This document shows positions 55,479 through 60,987 of a stretch of DNA of 60,987 nucleotides, in pieces. A program made the position numbers and the translations under genes. Numbering within the stretch: the first letter of the stretch is position 1; each line of letters opens with the position of its first letter. The DNA is from Comamonadaceae bacterium (GTDB taxonomy: Bacteria > Pseudomonadota > Gammaproteobacteria > Burkholderiales > Burkholderiaceae_C): the NCBI GenBank assembly GCA_947451385.1, contig CANFYZ010000010.1, forward strand, positions 1 through 60,987, read 5' to 3'. Below the pieces are notes generated by a model. The model was not told the DNA's origin. It saw nothing but the letters and a program-made list of their open reading frames with translations, and searched no databases.

Positions 55479-56306
55479 ATGCACAAAGACCCAGCCGACC
55501 CCGCCTTGCCTGTCATGGAGACACCTTTTGAGCTCCCGCAAGAAACTGGCCTTCAGCCGGTTCTGCCTCATCTGCCCTGGTTCTCCCCACTGAATTGGCT
55601 GGTCCGCGGTCTTCAAGACCTGCGCAGTCATCCGGCGATTGCCTTGTTTTATGGCCTCTGTTTCATGGCCATGGCGCAGGTGTTGGGTTTTGTCTTTCGG
55701 CACGCCCCCGAGTACACCTTGACTTTGATATCGGGCTGCTTGCTGCTCGGGCCTTTCATGGCCATGGGCCTGTACGAGGTCAGCCGCCGCAAAGAGCGGG
55801 GAGAGGCGTGTGCGCTCAGCCACTCGCTGACCTGTTGGGACAGCCACCTGCGCAGCATGGCCATGCTGATTTTGGTGTTGATGGTGTTGGAGTTGCTGTG
55901 GGGCAGGGCGTCGTTGGTGGTCTTTGCGGTCTTTTTCAATACGGGTATGCCGTCCACCACCGGGGTGGTGGAGGCGATTTTCAACCCTGAGAACTTGGAA
56001 TTTGTCTTTGCATACATCACGGTCGGCAGTGTTTTTGCCGCCTGCGTCTATGCTTTGTCCGTGGTGTCGATTCCGATGATTCTGGACCGGGACACCGATG
56101 CCATTTCGGCCGCTCTGACCAGCGTCAGCGTGGTCTATGCCAACCCCCTGGTCATGTTGTTTTGGGGCGCGCTGATTTGTGTCTTGATCGCTATCGCCTT
56201 GTGGCCCGGCGCTTGGGGTTTGCTCTTGATCGGTCCTTGGCTGGGCCATGCCAGCTGGCACGCTTACCGCGAATCGGTGGTGTGGCCCGAGGTGGCCGCA
56301 AGCTGA
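55479..56306 (+). CDS. DUF2189-type integral membrane protein
   Basis: The 275-residue protein has about six hydrophobic segments, including HPAIALFYGLCFMAMAQVLGFVF, YTLTLISGCLLLGPFMAMGLY, MAMLILVLMVLELLWG and a C-terminal PLVMLFWGALICVLIAIALW. The pattern and the GLYEVSRRKERGE loop match DUF2189 proteins. The function is unknown. AGGGGAG precedes the ATG. It lies 19 bases after metC on the same strand. Confidence 0.82.
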   Translation: MHKDPADPALPVMETPFELPQETGLQPVLPHLPWFSPLNWLVRGLQDLRSHPAIALFYGLCFMAMAQVLGFVFRHAPEYTLTLISGCLLLGPFMAMGLYEVSRRKERGEACALSHSLTCWDSHLRSMAMLILVLMVLELLWGRASLVVFAVFFNTGMPSTTGVVEAIFNPENLEFVFAYITVGSVFAACVYALSVVSIPMILDRDTDAISAALTSVSVVYANPLVMLFWGALICVLIAIALWPGAWGLLLIGPWLGHASWHAYRESVVWPEVAAS

Positions 56307-56339
56307 TACAGTCCTAGGTCATCTAAAAGAGAGAATATT

Positions 56340-56546
56340 TTGGCAACACCCAACTACGGATATGAGAAGCGCCAGAAAGAACTGGCCAAAAAACGCAAAA
56401 AAGAAGACAAGCTCAAAGCCAAGTCCGAGCGCAAGCTCGGTGAAGCGGGTGACGAACTTGCGCAAGAAGGCCATGAGGACGGTGAATCAGCAACCGACTC
56501 GCTTCCTGGGGAGCCCAATGTGACCGGGATCCCACCTGCGGTGTAA
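56340..56546 (+). CDS. Small, highly charged conserved protein
   Basis: The 68-residue protein starts at TTG with AGAGAG upstream. MATPNYGYEKRQKELAKKRKKEDKLK is strongly basic, and the second half (GDELAQEGHEDGESATDSLPGEP) is acidic. There is no signal or membrane segment. Short proteins with this MATPNYGYEKRQKELAKK-like start recur in betaproteobacteria, but I cannot name a function. A strong terminator follows. Confidence 0.75.
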   Translation: MATPNYGYEKRQKELAKKRKKEDKLKAKSERKLGEAGDELAQEGHEDGESATDSLPGEPNVTGIPPAV

Positions 56547-56576
56547 GGCCTGAACCCAGGCCGACCCAGAACCCCC

Positions 56577-56598
56577 ACCGGCTCAGGCCGGTTTTTTT
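56577..56598 (+). terminator. Rho-independent terminator after the small charged protein
   Basis: ACCGGC and GCCGGT form a perfect 6-bp stem with a TCAG loop, followed by seven T. The loop contains the stop codon of the convergent tesA gene, so the tesA frame ends inside the hairpin. Confidence 0.9.
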
Positions 56599-57266
56599 AG
56601 GCTTGTATTTTTTCCGCCAAGCCAGGGCTTCAGCTCAGGCCAGACGTTTTCCAGCAAACGGGGCTGCGCCGAAACATTGGGATGAATGCGATCGGACTGG
56701 AACCATTTCATCGGATCGGGATCGTCGCCAATACCTTTCAGGAAGAAAGGTAACAGCCGGGATTGGCTCTGCTGCGCCACCTTGGCGTAAACCGCGGCAA
56801 ATTGTTTGGCGTGGTCTGCGCCATAGTTGGGCGGCATTTGCATGCCCAACAGCAGCACCTTGGCTCCCGCGGCTTTGGCGGCTTGGGTCATGGTCAATAA
56901 GTTGTCTTGCGTTTGGTCCAAGGCCAGACCACGCAGCGCATCGTTACCGCCCAATTCAATGATCACCACACCGGGTTGATGTTGCTTGAGCAACGCAGGT
57001 AAGCGCGAGCGGCCACCGGCGGTGGTCTCACCACTGAGGCTGGCATTGATCACTTGGGCGTTGAATTTGTGCGCTTCAATGTGGGCGCTGAGCAAAGCCA
57101 CCCAGCCTTGACCGCGCGGTAAACCATATTCGGCGCTGATGGAATCGCCCACCACCAAAACCACCCCCGAAGCGGCGAGCGCTTGGCCCTGGACACAATA
57201 GCCTGCCAGCCCAACGGAAAGCATCATCGCGTTAAAGTAACGACGCTTCCAAAAAGGTGTTTGCAT
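56583..57266 (-). CDS. tesA: Arylesterase/lysophospholipase, GDSL (SGNH) family, TesA-like
   Basis: The protein is about 227 residues. A signal peptide (MMLSVGLAGYCVQGQALA, cleavage near residue 32) leads to the SGNH hydrolase blocks: GDSISAEYG with the catalytic serine, GETTAGGRSRLP, ELGGNDALRG, and SDRIHPN with the Asp and His. It should hydrolyse acyl esters or thioesters in the periplasm. The ATG at 57266 has AGGGA upstream, and its CAT overlaps the ATG of the divergent ABC gene; a GTG at 57290 is an alternative. This divergent pairing with a LolD-like ATPase is conserved in proteobacteria. Confidence 0.88.
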   Translation of the reverse strand: MQTPFWKRRYFNAMMLSVGLAGYCVQGQALAASGVVLVVGDSISAEYGLPRGQGWVALLSAHIEAHKFNAQVINASLSGETTAGGRSRLPALLKQHQPGVVIIELGGNDALRGLALDQTQDNLLTMTQAAKAAGAKVLLLGMQMPPNYGADHAKQFAAVYAKVAQQSQSRLLPFFLKGIGDDPDPMKWFQSDRIHPNVSAQPRLLENVWPELKPWLGGKNTSLKKPA

Positions 57267-57978
57267 GTTGGATTCCCTGATTACTGTCACTCATGTCTAC
57301 AAGTCGGTCACCGATTCGAGTGGCACTCTGACTATTTTGCGTGATATTGATTTCTCCCTCTCGGCTGGGGAAACCCTCGCCATCGTTGGCGCTTCGGGTT
57401 CCGGTAAAAGCACTTTGCTGTCTCTCATGGCGGGGCTGGACACACCCACCCAAGGCGCGGTCCGCGTGGCGGGGCAAGATCTTTTCAGCCTGAGCGAAGA
57501 CCAACGCGCCCAAGTTCGGGCCCAGCACATGGGTTTTGTGTTTCAAAGCTTTCAGTTGATGGCCAATTTAACGGCCTTAGAAAACGTGATGTTGCCCTTG
57601 GAGTTGAGTGGTCGGTCCGGCATCGTGGCGACAGCCACCGCCATGTTGCAGCGTGTGGGGTTGGGTGAGCGGCTCAAGCATTACCCCAAAGTGCTCAGCG
57701 GCGGTGAACAGCAGCGAGTGGCTTTGGCGCGGGCTTTTGTGATGAAGCCCCCTATATTGCTGGCCGACGAACCCACCGGCAGCCTGGACCACGCCACCGG
57801 CGAAACGATTTTGAACTTGATGTTTGAATTGAACCAAGAGTTAGGTACGACACTGGTCTTGGTGACCCATGATGAGCGGGTGGCGGCGCGTTGCCAAAGG
57901 CGATTGATCATTGAAGCGGGTCAACAAATTCAGGCGCCCGAAAATCAGGATGGGCGGGTAGTCGGCCAGGCCCGATAA
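57265..57978 (+). CDS. ABC transporter ATP-binding protein (LolD/YbbA-like)
   Basis: The 237-residue ATPase has Walker [13 protein letters not shown] near residue 43, signature [15 protein letters not shown] near 145, Walker [13 protein letters not shown] near 168 and the switch histidine in LVTHDE. It resembles YbbA, the partner of the FtsX-like permease YbbP. No permease gene follows here. AAGGTG precedes the ATG, whose first two bases are also the last two of the divergent tesA start codon. Confidence 0.9.
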   Translation: MLDSLITVTHVYKSVTDSSGTLTILRDIDFSLSAGETLAIVGASGSGKSTLLSLMAGLDTPTQGAVRVAGQDLFSLSEDQRAQVRAQHMGFVFQSFQLMANLTALENVMLPLELSGRSGIVATATAMLQRVGLGERLKHYPKVLSGGEQQRVALARAFVMKPPILLADEPTGSLDHATGETILNLMFELNQELGTTLVLVTHDERVAARCQRRLIIEAGQQIQAPENQDGRVVGQAR

Positions 57979-57985
57979 TCCAGTC

Positions 57986-58726
57986 ATGTCTTCACCCAAA
58001 GTGTTATTCGGCTTTCATGCCGTGGGCGTGCGATTAAAGACCGCGCCGCAATCCATCATCGAGATTTATTATGAATCGACTCGGCGCGATGCGCGCATGC
58101 GTCAATTTTTAGAACGCGCCAACGAGGCCGGTGCGCGACTGATTGAAGCCGATCACCAACGCCTGGCCAAATTGTGCGGCAGCCTGGGCCACCAAGGTGT
58201 GGCGGCACGGGTCGAACCGGTGGCGCAAGTGCATTCCCTGGATGATTTGCTGGACGCGGTTGAAGGTCCCCCCTTGCTGTTGGTGTTGGATGGCATCACC
58301 GATCCGCACAATTTAGGCGCATGTTTGCGGGTCGCCGATGGTGCAGGCGCGCACGCCGTAATTGCCCCCAAAGACCATGCCGCGGGCATCAATGCCACGG
58401 TGGCCAAGGTGGCCAGCGGCGCAGCCGAAACCATGCCTTACTTCATGGTCACCAATTTGGCGCGCACCTTGGGCGAACTCAAGGAGCGCAGCATTTGGGT
58501 CACAGGCACCAGCGACGATGCACCCAAAACGCTTTACCAAATGGACTGGAAGGGCCCCACCGCCATTGTTTTGGGGGCCGAAGGGGCGGGCATGCGCCAG
58601 CTCACCCGCAAAACCTGTGACGAATTGGTGAGCATTCCGATGCAGGGGGCGGTCGAGAGCCTGAACGTCTCGGTGGCCAGTGGGGTGTGTTTGTATGAGG
58701 CGCTGCGCCAACGCAGTTTGGGTTGA
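57986..58726 (+). CDS. rlmB: 23S rRNA (guanosine-2251-2'-O)-methyltransferase
   Basis: The 246-residue SpoU/TrmH-type enzyme has a short RNA-binding domain and the trefoil-knot SPOUT motifs. These are [27 protein letters not shown] (motif 1), [13 protein letters not shown] (motif 2) and [26 protein letters not shown] (motif 3). It methylates the ribose of G2251. It starts 8 bases after the ABC gene and could be co-transcribed with it. Confidence 0.93.
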   Translation: MSSPKVLFGFHAVGVRLKTAPQSIIEIYYESTRRDARMRQFLERANEAGARLIEADHQRLAKLCGSLGHQGVAARVEPVAQVHSLDDLLDAVEGPPLLLVLDGITDPHNLGACLRVADGAGAHAVIAPKDHAAGINATVAKVASGAAETMPYFMVTNLARTLGELKERSIWVTGTSDDAPKTLYQMDWKGPTAIVLGAEGAGMRQLTRKTCDELVSIPMQGAVESLNVSVASGVCLYEALRQRSLG

Positions 58727-58741
58727 ACTCAGGGAGTGGTG

Positions 58742-59089
58742 ATGAAAAAAATCTACAAAGTGATCGCGGTTGTCTTGGCTGTACCTGTTTTTTTACTGTC
58801 CGCTTGCACGCAAGAACAGCAAAACAAAATCAGCCGCGACATCCAAAACTGGACCGGTACCAACGGCGTGCTGGAAATTTATGCCGGCGACAAAGTGGTG
58901 CGCCGCTTTTTGAAGGTGGACAAACTCAGTACCGCTCTGGGCACCGACGACGGCAAACCCCGTAACTACCGTTACGGTTACGGTGTGTTGGACGAAAACC
59001 TGAATATGCAGGTGGACCCGACCGAGAAAAAGGTCTACTTCGAGTTCAGCGATTATTCCAACATCGTCTTCTTTGAGAACCCGCGCTGA
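58742..59089 (+). CDS. Small lipoprotein of unknown function
   Basis: The 115-residue protein has a lipoprotein signal (KKIYKVIAVVLAVPVFLLSACTQ, modified cysteine near residue 22). A domain with GVLEIYAGDKVVRRFLKVDKLSTALGTDDGKPRNYRYGYGVLDENLN follows, ending in EKKVYFEFSDYSNIVFFENP. The sequence is compact and beta-like; I do not recognise a named family. AGGGAG sits five bases before the ATG; two GTG codons just upstream are less likely starts. Confidence 0.8.
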   Translation: MKKIYKVIAVVLAVPVFLLSACTQEQQNKISRDIQNWTGTNGVLEIYAGDKVVRRFLKVDKLSTALGTDDGKPRNYRYGYGVLDENLNMQVDPTEKKVYFEFSDYSNIVFFENPR

Positions 59090-59106
59090 GCCTGAACTGA
59101 ACCCGT

Positions 59107-59124
59107 GCCAGTGCAGTGACTGGC
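59107..59124. terminator. Symmetric hairpin between convergent lipoprotein and chromate transporter genes
   Basis: GCCAGT and ACTGGC form a 6-bp stem around a six-base loop in the 38-bp gap between convergent genes. There is no T-run on either strand, so termination strength is doubtful. Confidence 0.3.
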
Positions 59125-59127
59125 CGC

Positions 59128-59724
59128 TCAGATCAGACCCAAGGCCCCCAGGATCGCTCCGGCGGCGAGCAGCCACAGCATGTGTATGCGGGTGCCCCAA
59201 ACCAAGAGTGCGGTTGCCGCGGTGAGCAACCACAGTGGCCAGTCTTTGGCGGCTTGGTCGTGGGCGGCGGTCAGCAGCCAGCTGGTACAGACCAATAAGG
59301 CGACCACGATCGGGGCCATTCCCGCTTTGAAGGCTTTGACACCGCGCATCGCCCGATTGCGGTGTGCCCATCGCGTGGCGGTGTAGGTCAATATCGACGA
59401 GGGCAACATGATGCCGAGCATCATCACGCCAACGCCCAAGAATCCCAAGGCCCAAGCATGTGGCCCGGCATTCAAGCCCCCTGAGGCGTTCAAACCCAAG
59501 GTCCACCCCATCACCGCGATGTACAACACGTTCGGCCCCGGCGAAGCCTGTGCCAGGGCAATCGCCGAGGTGAACTGCGCATCGTTCAGCCACTGGTGTT
59601 CGTCGACCAAGAAACGGTGCATCTCGGGGGCGGTGGTGATGGCTCCGCCAAATCCCAGCAAAGACAGCATGCAAAATTGCTGGAACAAAGCCCACCAGTC
59701 GGCCGCTTGCATGACGATATTCAT
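59128..59724 (-). CDS. Chromate transporter, second half-protein (ChrA family)
   Basis: The 198-residue membrane protein is one CHR domain. SLLGFGGAITTAPEMHRFLV, QASPGPNVLYIAVMGW and several hydrophobic helices match the short ChrA form, in which two half-size proteins replace one long one. Its ATG overlaps the stop of the first half-gene by four bases (ATGA), so they are made together. The pair is predicted to export chromate or another oxyanion; the actual substrate is unproven. Confidence 0.87.
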   Translation of the reverse strand: MNIVMQAADWWALFQQFCMLSLLGFGGAITTAPEMHRFLVDEHQWLNDAQFTSAIALAQASPGPNVLYIAVMGWTLGLNASGGLNAGPHAWALGFLGVGVMMLGIMLPSSILTYTATRWAHRNRAMRGVKAFKAGMAPIVVALLVCTSWLLTAAHDQAAKDWPLWLLTAATALLVWGTRIHMLWLLAAGAILGALGLI

Positions 59725-60353
59725 GCGGCAGGGCCCTCACCTGGGGTGGCTGAGGGGCGTGGCGCTAACTTGATGTAGGCCACACCACACGCCACCCCAC
59801 CGAGGCCCAAAAGTGCCCAGATCAGCGGTATGCGCAACAAGCCGACACCGACAAAGGTCAGTCCGGCCAGCAACAAACACAGGGGCAGGCCCATGGGGTT
59901 TTGGGGCAACGCTTTGCCCAACTTCAGGCCTGTGGCGGTGATCAAGCCGGCGGCCACTGCGCCCATGCCGCGCAATGCACCTTGCGCGAAGGCGTTATCG
60001 GACACGCCGCCAAACAGCACCGCCAAGCTCAGAACCACCAGCAAAGGCAAACACAGCAAGCCGGCCAGCGCGGCCAGGGCGCCGGAAAGTCCAAAATAAC
60101 GGCCGCCCAACATCAGGCTGAGGTTCACCACGTTCGGACCCGGCATGATTTGCGCCACCGCCCATTCTTCCAAGAATTGGGCGTTATTCATCCAGCGCTT
60201 GCGCTCGACCAGCTCGTATTGCACCACCGTCAGCACGCCGCCAAAGCCTTGCAGCGCCATGTGTGTAAAGGCCAAAAACAGCTCGGTTTTGGACCGCGGT
60301 TGAGCGAGTCCCTCGGTCACTGCGTGCTCAGATTCAGAAGGTGGCGTTGACAT
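59721..60353 (-). CDS. Chromate transporter, first half-protein (ChrA family)
   Basis: The 210-residue membrane protein is the partner CHR domain. LAFTHMALQGFGGVLTVVQYELVERKRWMN and AQIMPGPNVVNLSLMLGGRYFG hold the conserved Gly-Gly and Pro-Gly-Pro-Asn elements. It should pair with the following gene in opposite membrane orientation. It starts three bases after the stop of the broken yigZ-family gene, indicating one transcript. Confidence 0.87.
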   Translation of the reverse strand: MSTPPSESEHAVTEGLAQPRSKTELFLAFTHMALQGFGGVLTVVQYELVERKRWMNNAQFLEEWAVAQIMPGPNVVNLSLMLGGRYFGLSGALAALAGLLCLPLLVVLSLAVLFGGVSDNAFAQGALRGMGAVAAGLITATGLKLGKALPQNPMGLPLCLLLAGLTFVGVGLLRIPLIWALLGLGGVACGVAYIKLAPRPSATPGEGPAA

Positions 60354-60356
60354 GGT

Positions 60357-60974
60357 TCAATTATCCACAGCCGCCGCATGGGCCTGAAGCGGCGTTGCCC
60401 AGGCCAGTCGCCCCGTGCCGGCTTCATTCAAACAGGCCACCAAATCGGCTGCGCGCGTTTGCGGCAAGCGCAGGGTCAGCGTGACCTCGGCGCCATGTGC
60501 GACGTTGAGCAATTCAGCTTGTGCCAGTTCAATTTCTCGCCGCACCCGGCCTTCCAAGGCATAGGGCACGCTGCAAGTCAACTCGATTTTGTGCACCATG
60601 GGGATTTTGTCGGCGCTCAACAGCGCTTGGGCTACGGCATCGGTATAGGCGCGCACCAAGCCCCCCGCGCCCAGTTTGACGCCGCCAAAATAACGCACCA
60701 CCGAGGCCATCACCCCCTACAAGTCCTGGTGCCGCAACACCTCCAGCATGGGGCGCCCGGCGGTCCCACCCGGCTCGCCATCGTCGTGGGCGGCAGACTG
60801 ACCGCCTGCCAGCAAGGCTCAGCAGACATGGGCGGCATCGGGATGCGCTGCCTTGAGTTGCGCCACACGTGCTTGCGCTTCTTGCCGATCGGCCACGGGC
60901 TCCACACAGGCGATGAAACGGCTTTTTTTGATCACCAACTCACAATGGGCGGCGGTGGCAAGAGAAAACGGCAT
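60357..60974 (-). pseudogene. yigZ: YigZ/IMPACT-family gene interrupted by two in-frame stop codons
   Basis: Read from the ATG at 60974, the frame encodes a full-length IMPACT-family protein of about 205 codons. The N-terminal ELVIKKSRFIACVEPVADRQEA is followed by the HDDGEPGGTAGRPMLEVLRHQDL core and VVRYFGGVKLGAGGLVRAYTDA. TGA at 60819-60821 (codon 52) stands where the family has the conserved Trp of HVCWA, and TAG at 60717-60719 (codon 86) where DLEGV has Glu. No frameshift is present. This looks like recent nonsense decay, or sequence error if the assembly is poor. The 3' part alone (from 60713) is open but lacks the N-domain core. Confidence 0.8.
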
Positions 60975-60987
60975 GCACCGAGGATAG

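Noticed and set aside
59128..60353. The two CHR half-genes as a frameshifted long chrA
   Set aside because: Each half has its own start, complete CHR motifs and an ATGA junction, matching the known short-chain two-gene form.

Overview
The window is a GC-rich bacterial chromosome segment. Its gene content points to a betaproteobacterium of order Burkholderiales, most likely family Comamonadaceae (Limnohabitans/Rhodoferax/Polaromonas type). The main reasons are the pilW-rodZ-ispG-hisS-yfgM-bamB-der-hfq-hflX-hflK-hflC-hisZ-purA block, an E3 subunit with its own lipoyl domain beside aceE-aceF, and an orphan Bug-type receptor. No tRNA, rRNA, CRISPR array, insertion sequence or prophage was found. 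No gene-free gap exceeds about 230 bp, so the segment is densely coding.

Layout. (1) 1-4597: end of aceE, then aceF and a lipoyl-fused lpdA (pyruvate dehydrogenase complex). (2) 4623-7870, minus: a DEDDy 3'-5' exonuclease, a putative 2-oxoglutarate oxygenase and an FAD hydroxylase in one run, the first two start/stop-coupled. (3) 8097-12767: an accessory catabolic stretch with a solitary papain-like protease, an SDR lacking its catalytic residues, a fumarylacetoacetate-hydrolase-family enzyme, a Bug receptor and an intradiol dioxygenase. (4) 12871-15792, minus: a J-domain-only protein followed by three tightly packed soluble proteins I do not recognise. This is the best candidate for an undescribed system. 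(5) 15851-22184: Baeyer-Villiger-type monooxygenase, a hypothetical protein with an MFS transporter, VOC protein, SDR, NlpC/P60 hydrolase and isochorismatase-like hydrolase. (6) 22384-30091: prpE with a terminator, then the 2-oxoglutarate dehydrogenase operon odhA-odhB-lpdA with a terminator. (7) 30182-39439: zapE, a small secreted protein, dinG-type helicase, bamD, rluD, scpB-rluB, ndk, rlmN. (8) 39492-53664: the long conserved housekeeping block from pilW to purA. (9) 53693-60974: phosphoribosyltransferase, metC-like lyase, a DUF2189-type membrane protein, a small charged protein, tesA and an ABC ATPase head to head, rlmB, a lipoprotein, a split chromate transporter, and a yigZ-family gene broken by two in-frame stops.

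How the genes work together. Regions 1 and 6 supply two complete 2-oxoacid dehydrogenase complexes, each with its own E3. Region 8 joins outer-membrane assembly (BamB, with BamD nearby), pilus lipoprotein, cell shape (RodZ), isoprenoid, ribosome GTPase, RNA chaperone and membrane protease control in one co-directional, partly overlapping run. Regions 3 and 5 look like interchangeable aromatic/ketone catabolism and transport modules. Start codons were chosen by Shine-Dalgarno match, family length and overlap with neighbours; uncertain starts are noted in each entry.
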